Notes under the pieces: generated by a model
The model's input: the letters and a program-made list of their open reading frames with translations, nothing else
What the model was told of the DNA's origin: nothing
The model's database searches: none
Position numbers and translations under genes: made by a program
Source: Ctenosaura bakeri
Lineage: Eukaryota; Chordata; Lepidosauria; Squamata; Iguanidae
Direction: 5' to 3'
Assembly: GCA_948474755.1 (NCBI GenBank)
Contig: CAOLHI010000019.1
Span: 434,001 to 498,000 of the forward strand
DNA length: 64,000 bases
In this document: positions 18,849 to 32,030 of the stretch, one piece after another
How the letters are laid out: each line of letters opens with the position of its first letter
How positions within the stretch are numbered: the stretch's first letter is position 1

Positions 18849-19226
18849 ATGATCTCCTACATGCACCTAAACTGCCTTAACAAAAGAAACACAGTTCTGG
18901 TGACTTTCAGTTTCAACTGCAGCACCTTACCTGTTTATCTGATGCCGAGGAACTATGACAGATTACTGTTTCTGTTGCTGTGCCACCCAGTCTGCTGCTC
19001 ATCAATCTTCATTTCTGAGCTAGCTGGCATGGTCTCAGGGTTGGTACTCAAGATCTCTCAGTTTATGGTGCTAGGAGACTTCAATATCCATAATGTAACT
19101 CCTCTATTGTGTTTGGCTCGAAACCTTATGACTGCAGTGACAACCACAGAATTGTTCCAAGTAGTATCTGGCTCTACTCATGCTACTGGACCCACCCTGG
19201 ACCTCACTGTGCCCCAAGTGGGGTAA
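18849..19226 (+). pseudogene. LINE endonuclease fragment (L2/CR1/Rex-type)
   Basis: An open frame of about 125 codons ends with MVLGDFNIH, then LFQVVSGSTHATGPTLDLTV. This is the C-terminal signature of an apurinic-type LINE endonuclease: GDFN with the catalytic Asp and Asn, then the TH..GxTLDL motif with the catalytic His normally close by. The upstream part lacks the rest of the endonuclease fold and no reverse transcriptase follows, so it is a dead 5'-truncated or internally deleted fragment. Which clade it belongs to is not decidable by eye. Confidence 0.75.
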
Positions 19227-19549
19227 TGGGTTTTAGACATGAAGACTTAACAAGTTCATAGTTTCCTTGTTTCATTTACACTAAATTTGGCTGCAAATTA
19301 ACATTAGTCTACAGCAGTAGTTCTTAACCCGGGGTCCACGGAACCTACGGTGGGTCTGTGAAGCCCTGCTGCTGCTGGATACAAACTGCGGCAGAAGCAA
19401 TAGGGATGTGGCAACGCAGGGGGGTTCCTGGTGCTGAAACTGCTCCTTCATTTGTAAACAAGGGAGCAGTTTGTGTATATGCACATATACCCCTGCTGCT
19501 ACATCCTTGACACAAGGGACACAGCAGCAGGCATGCATAGTCACCCAAA

Positions 19550-19706
19550 CTATGACTCTAGAGACCAGGGCTTGAGTTTCCACTTGGCCATGGAAACCCA
19601 CTGAGTTACCTTAGGCAACTCACATTCTCTAAGCCTCAGACAAATGAAAGGACAACAAATCTTGCAAGAAAACACTCATGATAGGTTTGGCTTAGGGTTG
19701 CCAGAA
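19550..19706 (+). mobile_element. Sauria-type SINE, plus strand
   Basis: It contains the tRNA-related phrase GACTCTAGAGACCAGGG, the middle segment (CATGGAAACCCACTGAGTTACC, AACTCACATTCTCT) and a tail resembling GATAGGTTTGGCTTAGGG. The 5' end is truncated. It sits inside the hAT-like element. Confidence 0.7.
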
Positions 19707-19777
19707 GTTACCTTAGTTTTCAAAGGAGAGAGACATGATGACTAGAAAGAACATCCCTTGTCAGGAGCAGTTTCCTG

Positions 19778-19974
19778 TTGTGCGTCTTGAAGTCAGTTTT
19801 GATACATGGCAACCCTAATGTGAACCTATAACATGGGTTTTCTTTTCTTTTCTTTTTTTTGCAAGATTTGTTCAGAGGGGTTTGCCTTTGCCCTTCCCTG
19901 AGGCTGAAAGAATGTGACTTGCCCAAAGTCACCCAGTACCTGAGTGGGGATTTGAATCCTAGTCTCCAGAAGCC
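19778..19974 (-). mobile_element. Sauria-type SINE, minus strand
   Basis: In plus-strand order the tail (CGTCTTGAAGTCAGTTTTGA) comes first. It is followed by a T-rich stretch, TTTGCCTTTGCCCTTCCCTGAG, GTGACTTGCCCAAAGTCACC and CTAGTCTCCAGAAG. The tRNA head is truncated. This SINE faces the plus-strand SINE about 70 bp away, so the transcript could fold back. Confidence 0.75.
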
Positions 19975-20941
19975 TTAAATAAATAAATATTTGAAACTTT
20001 AAACAAATATTTTATTATTTAAATCTAAACTTAAGTATTTAAATCTTTAGTGAAGTCTTGAGAGTCCCTGGCAAAAAAAATATTTCCAGGGGGTCCCTGG
20101 TATAGGAAAGAGTTAAGAATCACTGGTGTACAGTATTTATAAATTTTGAATAAGACCAATATAATGCTATTCTTTAGCAATAGCAGAAGCGACTGAATCT
20201 TAACCTAGTTAAGAATGTACATATGTAAGAAAAAAGAAAACAGGAACAGAGGTTGATATGAAGCAAAGTATAAGTGAGGCAATTATTTCCAGTTACATTT
20301 TAACAGAAATACACTGTGCTGTACAGTTGCTCAACTACTGATAGAAAATAAAAACAAAAATATTAACGCAACCATGTTTGGGTAGCCAACATCAACAGCA
20401 TAAATATTCAGGACTTGAATCAGTTGCTCATGCCACATACAGTAAAACCTCCAGAACACTGAAAAATTGGCAATGCAATTTTACACCTGTCCATTCAGAA
20501 ATAACTTCAACTGGTTTATTGGGATTTACTTAAAAAATAAATGAATACAGGATTTCAGTCTGAGAATATTACTTCTCAAAAATAGAAATATCTGTTCCTA
20601 TAATGTCACTAAAGTATTAAATTCCAGTTTCCCACAAACACTTTGGCTATTTAAAGATGAGTCTCATGTTTCTGGCTAGACAGACTAAAGGATGAAGTGT
20701 ATGCAAAAGTGCGCTGGTACCACCGTGCTTTTAAAAAAACTCACAAATTCTCATACCATTTCACAAGGTTTCAACTCATAGTTAATGACTTCCTTGAAAT
20801 AACTGAAAAATTCATCCTACTATACATTTATGCTATTTACTGCTCCAAGAATGACTATGGGGAGTCCGCAAATGTCTACACAGAAGTAAGCCCTTTCAAG
20901 TTCATATTCATTATTCCCATGTAAGTGTTAACACAGAACCA

Positions 20942-21145
20942 GCAAGCATGGTGTCATGCTTTGAATGTTAGACTATGACTCTGGAGACAAATCCCCATTC
21001 AGCCTACTGAGTGACCTTGGAGCAAGTCACACTCTCTTGGCCTCGGGGAAAGCAAAGGCAAAACCCCCTCTGAACAAATTCTGCCACAAAATCCTGTGAT
21101 AGGTTCACCTTAGATCAGAAATGACTTGAAGGCAAACAACAAAAG
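20942..21145 (+). mobile_element. Sauria-type SINE, plus strand
   Basis: It has a tRNA-like head (TTAGACTATGACTCTGGAGA), a core with GTGACCTTGGAGCAAGTCAC, and a Bov-B-like tail ending GACTTGAAGGCAAACAACAA. It is nearly full length but moderately diverged. Confidence 0.85.
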
Positions 21146-21468
21146 TGTTACAAGTATTATAGTCCTAGTAGATCATAACAAAAAGATCATATATTAATAC
21201 TGTGCCTCCTGGATGGAGACCACTGAGCTCTAATTGATATTTTCAGTTATTTTTCAGAGATATTTTCAGAAGTTGCATGGTTTAAAGAGCAGAACTTCTG
21301 CATTCCAAGGGAGATTTTTGCTTTAATTTTTAAGACAAAACTTGGGGGGAAGGGGCAGCACAATTCTGACTAAGCTTGCCTCTATTCTTCTTAGCTGTCA
21401 AAAACACATGTATATGTTCTGATAGGACTGGTAATCCTGGAAGCAATTCTAAGGAAATTAAACCAGAC

Positions 21469-21487
21469 GTGTGTGTGTGTGTGTGTG
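21469..21487. repeat. (GT)n microsatellite
   Basis: A pure GT run of about nine units, followed by CA-rich sequence. Confidence 0.85.
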
Positions 21488-21499
21488 CATACACACATA

Positions 21500-24400
21500 T
21501 ATCTCATCAAGTGTGTAGCAAGATGCACACATTCATTTACTGCTTTAACTCCTACTGTCATCTATCACATATGTTACTTGATAAAATATCATTTACACTC
21601 TTGTACCTGCACTAGTGATACCAGTACCTTCAAGATCAAGTCATTAATTCCTTGTCTATCTAGTAACTTAACTTCAAAATCTAGTGCTTAATTTGTCAAT
21701 TAACCAAGTATTTCAGGTTCTTCTTATACCAGTCAGGTCATTTCAGCAAAAGGCTTAGTGAAAAAACATGACACATGGGAAAGCTGTTAAGTGTACACAG
21801 TCTTCTAAGATATGGAGCATAATTACAGAAAGGAAGCCACAATTAGTAAGACTGTATCAATGGAAGTGTTTCTTATGTAATACAAAAGTTCAGCTAGCCT
21901 GACTCTTGCTCTACTTCTCTTCTATCTTCCTATACAGGTTGGCATTTTAAAACATGCTATACAGCATGAGATATTGCTTCTTTTTTGAAAACCTCATTAA
22001 AATTTAGAACACATTTACAATTAAATGCTACAGAATACACCTGCATTTCCACTATGTATAATAAGGTCTGGTGAATTAATTACCTAGTAGCAATGGTACT
22101 TGCCCAACTGAAGAATTAATTGCAAAGTTGTAATTAACACCAAAAAGCATTCATAGAATAAGCATCAACTAGATGGGCATGTGGGTACAGGACAAACAAC
22201 TTTATCATACTTCATTCATGGTACTCAGTTGTGATTAGTGAGTACATTTAGGCTGTAATCTTGTATGGTGGAGTAAGACCCACTGTACTTAATGAAAATA
22301 ACTTTTTTCCATTATAATGAACCTTTTATAAAAGCACTTTTTCTAATGAAATAGGATAGCCTAACCAGTTTGTGCCTTGCTCCCCTCCTATCATAGAGGT
22401 AGTCACTAAAATGTTTTGACTCTTACAAACAATATTTCAAAACAAAGTTCTGCAATGTAAAGACACAGCATTTGATGGCAATATTCAGAGTATCTGTATT
22501 ACAGTGGTCAAATTACTGTGCAATACACATTTTCGTTATAGTCACAGATAAATGTTTTGTTACCAATATGAACCAGTCATACTTCCTTATTGTTCTAATA
22601 ACACACTAACAGATTACTAAGAAGGTGACAGCTGAAGAAAGCCTCTATTCTATGCCAGAGTTTCCACTGACTGTCATTTCAGGAATGTATCTAGCAGTAC
22701 ATGACAACTTGGAATGTCTCTGTTTATCAGATAGCATCAGAACATGCACTGCTTACCAGGAGCCCCACTGCTCTACAGCTCTACTGGAGTTTGCCTTTTT
22801 ATGGTTAAGCAAGATCAACAAAACAAAGATAAACAGCTATGCTAATAAGGATTTCAGGTATTTGCATGCAATGATTTGCCCTTTTGTGTAAACAATGCAA
22901 TGGGAATTGTGAATATTCAACTGTTTTATTAATGAAGCATGAATGTGCCCTTAACACTGGATATACTTATTTTGTGCAAGACAGACATTTTCATTCTACA
23001 GCTTTTCATAACATACGAGGTTCTTCTGTTTTTCTCTCTCTGATATACTTTTTACCATAATGTATACGGTCATTCTGCCTTACAACAGTGAAGCCTCTGA
23101 GTGAAGATCCTTCTTCTAATTCAGTTCAAGGGAGGTAGATCATATCTCTGAAACAATTCAGGTTCCACTAGATGTGCATAGGGTGGAAATGTGCAGACAC
23201 GCACACTGTCTACTGCACCTGCACTTATACAGAAGCTGCAACAGGCAGCATTACTATTGGTATGTGCACAAAATCAGATGAATGATTTTCACAACAGGGT
23301 AAACAACTACACATATTTTTTCCTTATACGTATGGTCATGGTCAAAGTTTGACCGTTTGCCCAGGTATCTCATTTGGTTGCTTTGGTTTCATGTATTTGC
23401 TGCCCAGATAGTGAAAAATGAGTTTTAAAAAGTCATACGATCTATACATTGTATTTTGTTTTTACACCTCTTTGATATTTCATGTTATAGAGTGTGATAT
23501 AATTTGACAAAAATCATATCCTAGCAGGCTGGCATGACACGTGCAAAATATTTTAATTAATAACATAATTCTTATCAGCTCAACTAAGAGTGAATCAACA
23601 AGTACCACTGAAATGCAATCAACCATTCGAATCCTACTGATTTGTCCCCTAGAAATATCCATGAGTGTTGTTAAAAAAAAAAAAAAACATTTTAAAGCAA
23701 TGAAAACTTTAGCAGTGAGAATGTAAATCAGTTTGTTTTTTCTCACATTCAACACAAAATTGCTTTGTATGATAATGCTATCTAAACCATGTGTTAATGC
23801 CAAATTCCCTTATCACAATGACATTATTCCAGATCACCTGGCACATTAAACAGGAACTAAGATGCACTGGAACAGTTGTATATTTGGTGCCTCCCATCAC
23901 ACTACCAAAGTTGGGTAGAAATCCAATGTTGCACATGCAGACGCCTGTTTACAGAACAGAACTTACTTTGTCCCCTTCATTCTTTGCAGCTCCCACACAT
24001 ATCCAAAATCTACTACAGATATTTCTCCAACCATCTTAAGCTTTTTAATATCACAGGTACCATCATCTGGTTCTACTGGTTCTTTCTGTCAGTAGAAAAT
24101 CACTACTGGATTTCACCCAGAGAATATGTGAAAAGTACCATAGGGATTGCGTGACTGTGTCTTCTGGAACCAGCGGCTTAGATTTTTTTTCTTTTTTAAA
24201 AAAAAGTCTAAATGAATAAACAATACTTAAATACACCAAGTTCCCATTAGTTCAGTGGGTTTACTCTAGCTGGGACTAGCAAATGGTTTAGGTCCAAGAT
24301 TTTAAAACAGTCTTCTATAAATCACTACCGAACCTGAAGAAGCCAGGTCCAATAATTTTAGAGTGTCAAGCAAGAATTTTAAGGAGCACAAAATATAATG

Positions 24401-25700
24401 AACATAAACAATACATATTATACTCTTAACCTGTATTGCACCAGGCATAGCCAAAGTTAAGTGCTTTAAAATCCCACTGAGTTCAACCTGAAGAAAAGAG
24501 TGCATTTTTAAATTTTGTATTGAAATTAACCGAATTCATAAGCACTAAACTCTGCTTGGATCCTACTCTTCTTTTCTAGAAACTTGTAAAGATCTGTTGT
24601 CATACTAAATACGCTAATGAAAATAGGATACACATATGGGTGGTATTCCTTATGTTCTCAATATTTAAAACATCTTTTAAACACAACCATTCAACTATGG
24701 ATTAGCTAAGATATGCCTCTGTTCAAGTTATGATTGTAGCTGATCTTTAAAACACACTAAGATGATAACAATCAGATACAGTGAACCTATAACCACTTGC
24801 CCACTGGAGAACTTTATGTACTGATTCAAGTTTATTATTGTCATCACTACTTTCAAGATGCGCTACTGGCAGACTGACATATTTTCAGTAACAGAAACCA
24901 AAATGAGATATTAGGAGTTAACACTGCAGTCTGGTATGTGTATCCTAGAAAATGCTGAATATTGTACTTGGCACATTCTGTCAAAGGCCACCTTCATACT
25001 GCAACACTACACATAAACCCTAGGTTATACAATTCACAACTGCTTCTTTACTACACGGTCTACATGCTCTTAATTCTAGGCCCTTTCTCATTTCCCAGCT
25101 CTCATGACTGGATATTTTTTCCTTCCCACAACACAAGGAAGTCATTTCTGACAAATACCCCAAGTCTCCATTTCTTTTGCTCTGAAGCCCTTAAAACATG
25201 GTCTGGACTAGAGCTTGCTGTAGTTCTTTAATTGCGCCAAAGTAAGAGGCCAGAAACTTTTTTTTTTTAAAAAGTCAGGTCTGCTTTAGGCATTACATCA
25301 CTTTTCTTACCAAGTGCGTGTTTGCATAAATTTCCAGACCTTTCAGACATTAAGCCACCTTCCTTGCTTCAAGATGAAAAGAGGGGAAAAGAGGAGATCT
25401 ATTGCAGTTGCAATTTGCTAGAATCCGAGGCTATGTTTCCCTCCTCCTCCTCTTTGAATAAATAAACTTTTTGGCTTTCCTTAGGAAGAAGGAAGATGAG
25501 ACAATCAGCAGGCAATGATGCTGACAACAGGAAGAGCAGTAGTGGTGACAGTAGCAGGAAACCACTGTTTGAACAATTTCATTAACATCACTTCTTTTAA
25601 CCACTATGGGAATTTACCAACCTTTTACAAACCCTCATAGTGGGACCATCATGACACTTAGAACATATTACTCAATTAGAAATTAATCCTGAATAGCTCT
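21500..25700. other. Unannotated part of intron 1
   Basis: No exon, RNA gene or repeat with recognisable ends was found. The longest frames are under 110 codons and show no protein motif. Confidence 0.55.
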
Positions 25701-25724
25701 GGAGAATGTATAGTTGCAATTAAT

Positions 25725-26100
25725 CATTATTACTACTATCACTACTATCATCTTTTTATATGGTGCCATTACCGTACATGGTGCTTTACAGATAAATGAA
25801 CAATAAAACAGTTCCCTGCCCTAAGTCTTACAATCTGAGTAAGACACAGCAGAAAAAGGGATAGCAGTGTGGGAAGGGATGGAGTCCAGCAGGTACTGCT
25901 GGTTCTCCTCTCCCCTGAGGCTGCAGCAATACAGTTAGGGTGGACAGAGGGCCTTTCATTTGCCTCTGGACCTAGATATGATGGAACTGTGCCTGCCTCT
26001 TCTCTCTCTCTTTCTCTCTCTGCAGCCAGGGCAGTAGCAGTTGAGATGGAGGGAGGCGTTTCATCTGCTTCTGATTACATAATTATTACAGCAGTCATTT
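25725..26100 (+). repeat. Dispersed repeat with internal ~105-bp subrepeats, copy 1
   Basis: It begins with TTTATATGGTGCCATTACCG, GTACATGGTGCTTTACAG and CAGTTCCCTGCCCTAAG, followed by CAGCAGGTACTGCTGGTTCT. It then has two tandem units of the AGTTG.GATGGAGGGAGG...TTTCATCTGC type, offset by about 105 bp. The same order of segments is found at 44.1-44.7 kb, so this is a genuine family. The class is unknown; it could be a LINE 3' region or a composite SINE. Confidence 0.7.
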
Positions 26101-27210
26101 GAGAACGGACATTATGAGTGGTTGCGATTGATTTAAAACAGACTGATTTGCTGGATCAAAGACTGTGAGAAAGTAAGTTAGTGTTTTGGGTGGCTAATGC
26201 TTGAATTCTTAACAAATTAGAAGGTTGAGAGTATTACTAGAGATTAATCATTTTTACTGAGTCTATTATGCAGGGAGAAGGAGTGAGTCATTACATATAT
26301 GGTAACAATGCAGTGACCAGTGTAGGAGGTGTAACAGAGACAAAAGCAATTTTTGACAGCAACACGCTATCTATGTTGGAATTATATCTTGCCTTTCTCC
26401 ACAAATAGCAGCTACTCAAGATCCTTCTCCTCCAGTCTGTATACTGCCGACAGTCTTGTTAAAAACCCTAAACCTGCTGATACTAAATGTCAGGTGATCT
26501 AGGTGCAAAGTAGAGGTCATTTCCAACTGTACTCAAAGAAATGAGAAAAAGCAACAGTAACACAGAATTTCACCTCTTGTCAGATTACCCTCTCCACAGA
26601 CCAGCTGATTGCATGTACTTAGAAATGGGCAAGAGAGAAATATTTATATCTGGCTCAACCCTAGAGACTTGGTGGACCTGGTTTTTTTATATTGGAACAG
26701 AAGGGAATCTGCAGACAGAACAGCCAAGTATGTATTGCATTGTAATTGTAATGAACAGATCAGTATCTGATCTGATTTAGGCTGCTTCACAGTAATTTGG
26801 AGATGGAGAACAAGCCTGTTGGTCCACTCGCACAGCAAAACCAGTATGATGTCTTGGGAGGGGAGAATGTCCTGCAAATCTGAAGGGCGGTCCTGCAAAG
26901 TCCTTGGTCAGAGAGCCTCTGATATGTGTTTTTACCTTGATTTGTGCCATCAATGGACTTGTTCTCATACATCATCAACCATTCTAAGAATCACAAAGTG
27001 ACAATGCCAACTTTTAGAGCATCCATGGTAGAAGAGTTGAATGAATATAGATAAAAATACAGGCCTACTCTGTGGTAGCGAAGACACAAAAAATATGCTC
27101 ATTTCTCCACCAGTACTGTATCTATACAATATTTACCCACAGAGTTTCTTCATGTCATAGGATACCTGCATAATTCAGGTCCACTAGGCCAGCGTGTGGC
27201 CTGTCTAACT

Positions 27211-27410
27211 ACCCTAAAGGCACCAGATTCTACCCAATCTTGGAAGCCAAGTAGTGTCAGCCCTGTTCAGATGGAAGACTGTCAATACCAGTTGCTGTAT
27301 AAACTATATTTCAGAGTGCACATCTGAGCACTTCTTGCCTTAAAAAACCCTATGAAATGCACACAGTTGCCATTAATTGACAGGTGAGTTGAAGACACAT
27401 ACACAGGCAA
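27211..27410 (+). mobile_element. 5S rRNA-derived SINE, plus strand
   Basis: It carries the 5S-like segments CCAATCTTGGAAGCCAAGTA, GTCAGCCCTGTTCAGATGG and CCAGTTGCTGTA in 5S order. A body and a Bov-B-like tail follow (TTGACAGGTGAGTTGAAGAC). It is more diverged than the copy at 14.8 kb and in the opposite orientation. Confidence 0.75.
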
Positions 27411-28340
27411 ACATGCAGGACCTTCAAAAGCAATTCTAACCAAAATGCACTACATTTTGCCAATGAAATTGCTCATATCCATTCTGACCTGGACAGCGTA
27501 GGTTAACCAAACTGCATATGATTACAGCTAGTGTACAGTCCAATTATGGATAGTTTCAATCTGAGATTATCGATAAGTTGCTTGGGGAGCTGAAACTGCT
27601 TATCTGCTCTTTGAATCCATGCTCATTGTGGTTTCTGGACCTGCCAGAGATGAATTTACTGTGCAGATATTAAAAATAATAAACTATTCACTAAGAAATG
27701 GGTTTGTCCTAACTGTTTAGAAAAAGGAACAGTGTAACTATACTTCTGAAAAAGTCAAACTTATACTAGTCTTAAGCAATGTCCTAGAGAAAGGTGGTGA
27801 TACCTTAACTCCAGGTACTCTTAAGAGAGCAGAGATTTATTAACATTATTACCTAGATCCAATTCATCCCAGATTCTGGTTAGTGTTTGGGATGACTTAA
27901 TAGATGACTAACACTGGGAATAGATGGAAGGTTCTCCTCAACCTTTCAGACACTTCCTCTACCTCCTCTTATTACTGTCCTGAAAACCACCATGATCATT
28001 GGTAATTCTTTATGAAAAGGCAGATAGAATGATCTTGCTTGGATATCACTGACTGAAGGTTCCCCAAGCATCTTCAAAACTATCCATTGCCAGTTATTTA
28101 TCACTCCAGGGCTGGAAAAATAGGTAAAGGGAGGGTGTGTGTGCGTGTGTGAAACTTTTATCCAATCCCCAGCCCTCCTCAAAAACTGAGTTTTGGAGAC
28201 GGAAGGAAATCACTACTCAGTTGCCAGAACCATTCAAACCAGCTGCAGCTTCGGTATCAGAAGGCTAGCTGCTGATTATTATTTATTTATAATAGTTGCA
28301 CCCCACCTTTCAGCCGAAAACACTGCCAGAATGGCTTTGC

Positions 28341-28432
28341 TGTTGTTGCTGCTGCTGCTGCTGTTGTATGCCTTCAAGTCATTTTCAACTTGTGACAATC
28401 CTAACACGGGGTTTTCTTGGTTTGAGAGTTGT
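28341..28432 (-). mobile_element. SINE tail fragment with CTG expansion
   Basis: A GTTGTT/GCTGCTGCTG run (the SINE's 3' trinucleotide tail read in reverse) precedes CCTTCAAGTCATTTTCAACT and a GGGGTTTTCTTGG segment. Only the Bov-B-like tail half of a Sauria-type SINE remains. The apparent poly-leucine or poly-cysteine frames across it are products of the triplet tail. Confidence 0.7.
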
Positions 28433-28599
28433 TATGCACTCTCTGTCTCTCTCAAGGGCCACGGCAGTGGCAAGTGAAAAATGTACGAAGGGGCTGTCAA
28501 GAGCCAAACCATGGTGGTGCTGTGCCTGACTGCTATCCTTCGTTGTCAGAGGCTACAATAATGGCAGTTAGAAAATCAAGGGAAGCACGCTCCAACGAC

Positions 28600-31580
28600 A
28601 ATGACACATGTACCATGTCCAACAGATATGCTGAAATCTGGCCATATGTGTTATCTACACTGGCCCCTAAATATAATAGATGTTACAGTGCCATGTTAGC
28701 TTAAGAGGATCAGAATGTTTTGCAAATTAATGCAAAAGTTTTTACTTCATTTGCTCTCGCTCAAACTTTTCATATTATCACTATTACAAATATCAGAAGT
28801 TGAAAACAAAGACCAAAGATTATAACTTCACAACTTCAATTTCTATTGCTACAGCACTTTATTCATGTGTGTCAATAATAAAAATAGACAGCATTTGCCA
28901 CTAACTGAAGTAGTTATTTGCTAAGAATTAACAGTACCAAACTAGGCAACCAAGATTACAGTATTCATCCTGCAGCTACTCAAATTATTTGTAACTTAAA
29001 TAGTCTTGTTATATACTCTACTCTATATTCTGAGACTTACATATAAGCCAAGTCTTAAGTCTTTGATGAAATACGATGTACACAAGACTTTACTATTACC
29101 TACCTCTGAACTAAGAAAAACCCTTACATATCATGGTATAATCACACACAGTATTTTCCAAGAAAAAAAGAAAAGTGAAACATTTTGCTTGCATTTCTAG
29201 CAGTACCCAAACTGTGCTGGCAATTCAGATACATAATATTCCTAATATGCTCTATCTAAAGTCATAATATCTCTAATATGTTCTGTATAAAGTTAGATTT
29301 CATGCTTTGCACATCAGAGGGTTTTGAACATAAAAATCTTGTTCATTTGGGCCAGTACATCAGCAATTATTTAAGACGAGCTGACAAAAATTCAAGTGTT
29401 TGTGACACTGGTTTCAAAACCAGCAATCAAAAAACAGTTTATATTATAGCTTATCAGGACAGTATGAGCTTAGTGATGTCTTATATAGTTAAAAGGTGAT
29501 CTAAGTCTTATACTGTAAAGCTACATTATTACCTTTATATGTCTGAATAAAAAATATGTTAATGCTAAACTTCTTGAAGGGAAGGGATACTTATCACAGG
29601 AGTACACACACATGGTTACAACCAGTATTTAAAATCAGTGGAAACAAAATCATTTTGCACTACTTGTTAACGTACTCTAATCAATTAAACAAACATTATT
29701 ACTCTACGCTATAAATACAACTACCACTTCTGCATCTTCTAATCTGCAATTGTTTAAAAACCAATTGAATATACTCTTCTATAATCAGATTCTAGTTTTG
29801 TTCGTTTTCTACCTGTTCACCAAAGCTACTCATTCCAAAGCATCTAATAATAAGGTGTTGCCAAAGTGAACTAAAGTGAAACACAGAGCAATTCAGGATC
29901 AGCCTGTCACCACTAAGGTACTCAATGCTCCAAAAAGAATTCAAGCTACTGATTTTCACAGAAGGTATTTAAATCAATACTGACCTTATCTAGCAAAGTC
30001 AATGGGACAATAATACATTTAGGTTTCACTGCATACCAGCTACAGTATTTGTCAAACACTTCAACCTAGCTTTCCAAACCCTATTTAAAATATTATTCTT
30101 CAGGTTCTACTGACTTAGCCTTAAGTAAATCTTTGTAATTTTTTCATTTAGCTAATTGCATTTGTATTTTAAATTCATTTTCAGATTACAAAGTCCTAAG
30201 CAAGAATTAGTACAAATTGAGCTATTATTTATTCCACTGAGCAAGTTTGTGTGCTGTTTGCAGTGTACGGGACAAAGAAGTTAAAAAAAAGAAAATTATT
30301 CTGTTGGTCTTTCTTCAAGTTGTGATCAACTAGTGGTTGTTGTTGTTGTTTCCAGTCTAACTAGCAGCCTACACAGGTGTACTTCTTAATTCAGACTGGA
30401 TTTTGCAGAAGGAGTTGACAACAACGGCTACCGGTTTTACAAGCTAGCTGCACTTGTTACAGAGCCTCCAACTCGTCTTAGACATGACTGAACTCACAAA
30501 ATGTTGTCCCATGTTTCTGCAGCTTCCAGCCTAGTGATTATGGCAATGGAACTGTTCCAGAAAATGAAACGGAAATTTCAGTCAGTGGAATATGTAGCTG
30601 CTGATTTTTTAACAAGCATTGTAGGACACAGCCACTTAGAAACTGTACTGTGCTAAATGCATTAACCACATTCATACTTCTGAGAGCAATACACAGTAGC
30701 CAGTTTAACACTGAAACCCCTAAACAACACAGGGTGCAAATGCCTAAGAGAACACTTCTTTTAAATTAGTTCAATTCAAACTGGAATAACATATCCATGC
30801 CCTGCTTTATATGCCTTGGACTGTATCTTCCAGAAGTCTCCATCAGAAAGGCCAAACAGATGTGATCATGGGAATTTCATCCCAAAATAGCTGAAGTATA
30901 CCAAGATGCTGACTCACGGTGTACACTTTGGAATGCTCGATACACTGAAATGAAAAATTATTTCATCTATATTTTGCCAAGTTTTTTACTTGTGTTTGAC
31001 GAATTTATGTTTACTTGTTGTTATTTGTGTTTGGTTTCATTTTCTGGTGTGCTCAATGGCTTTAGTTATTTCCCATTATTAGTTTTTATAGTTTAATTGC
31101 CACAGTACACTCATTTTTTAAAGCTGTGCTCAGAATCCCAGAAATACATTGTTGTAACTAATTTGTGAGCACTGACTTTCAGTTGTAAGTCACTGTGTTG
31201 CTGTAGACAAGAATGCACTGTAATATGCATTGAAGTAGTTTCTAAATAAAAATAAAGTTCCTAGAAAACACAGCCATACCCTTCCAAATATACACTGGCA
31301 TGATCTTTAAGGAAACATGAGAGAGATATTTAGTAATTATTTACCTATAAGAAACAAAGTCTCAAGCACCATTTTTCTGGACCTAGTCCAAACTTGCGAT
31401 ACGAACTACTTTCCCATACCAACTAAACAATCCCTGGTCCTATGCAGACAACCTCATAACTCACCAAAAAAAAAAAAAAAACAACAACAACTATAAAACT
31501 GCTTACACATTCACCTGCCCTTGCTATCTCTGTTCAACAGTAACATCCAACCTGAGAGTTCTGTTCACTTTTTGGGGATT
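28600..31580. other. Unannotated part of intron 1
   Basis: AT-rich sequence with a decayed palindromic repeat near 30808-30905 and a GTT run near 30336. I see nothing else. Confidence 0.55.
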
Positions 31581-31585
31581 TTTTA

Positions 31586-32030
31586 TCTACTATATGAAAG
31601 TCGAAGTTGTCTGTTTGCAAGTTTGTTTGTCTGCATCAGGCATGTGAAGACCTCATATGATTGGCTGTGTGAAGTGAGAAAACCTCATAGGATTGGCTGT
31701 TTGTGAAGATTCTATGGAATCCTGGAGTTGGTAGTTCAGGGAGCGGCCTTTAGAATTCTCAGCCAGAGCGCTCAGGCCCCTTGCCTAGCAACAAGGACAA
31801 GCCAGTGTATTCCCCCAGAAACCAAACCTCTTTATGTTAACAACTCTGAGTACAGATTGGACTGGGGAATATGGGGAAAAGTTACAGGTACTGAACAAGG
31901 CAGTTTGGGGAATTATAGACACAGTATCTCAAATCTGTGTATTTCAACCACATCTAATTCCTAAGGTATTTCTAACAAGTGTTACCTATGGGAAAATAAA
32001 ATCCCAGGCAATGCTGGGTATGTACGCTAT
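31586..32030 (+). mobile_element. Helitron-like non-autonomous element, copy 2
   Basis: It starts with TCTA immediately after an A. It ends with a hairpin (CCCAG-GCAATG-CTGGG), eight bases and CTAT immediately before a T. Insertion between A and T, a 5' TC, and a 3' hairpin followed by CTRR-like bases are Helitron hallmarks; here the last two bases are AT rather than RR. It is homologous along its length to the minus-strand element at 5.0-5.5 kb. It includes a ~70-bp segment (GGAATCCTGGAGTTGGTAGT ... AGAATTCTCAGCCAGAG) shared with the GGCC-terminal MITEs of the 5' flank. Confidence 0.6.

Larger units (their letters stand above)
19315..20125. mobile_element. hAT-like transposon containing two SINEs
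   Basis: The left end CAGTAGTTCTTAACC and the right end GTTAAGAATCACTG are inverted repeats of the hAT-Charlie type. The flanking octamers are GTCTACAG and GTGTACAG, a target duplication with 7 of 8 bases identical. Two SINEs in opposite orientation lie inside, so the original element was much shorter and non-autonomous. Confidence 0.75.

Noticed and set aside
28193..28529. Poly-leucine and poly-cysteine frames
   Set aside because: They are produced by the triplet tail of a SINE fragment in two frames.
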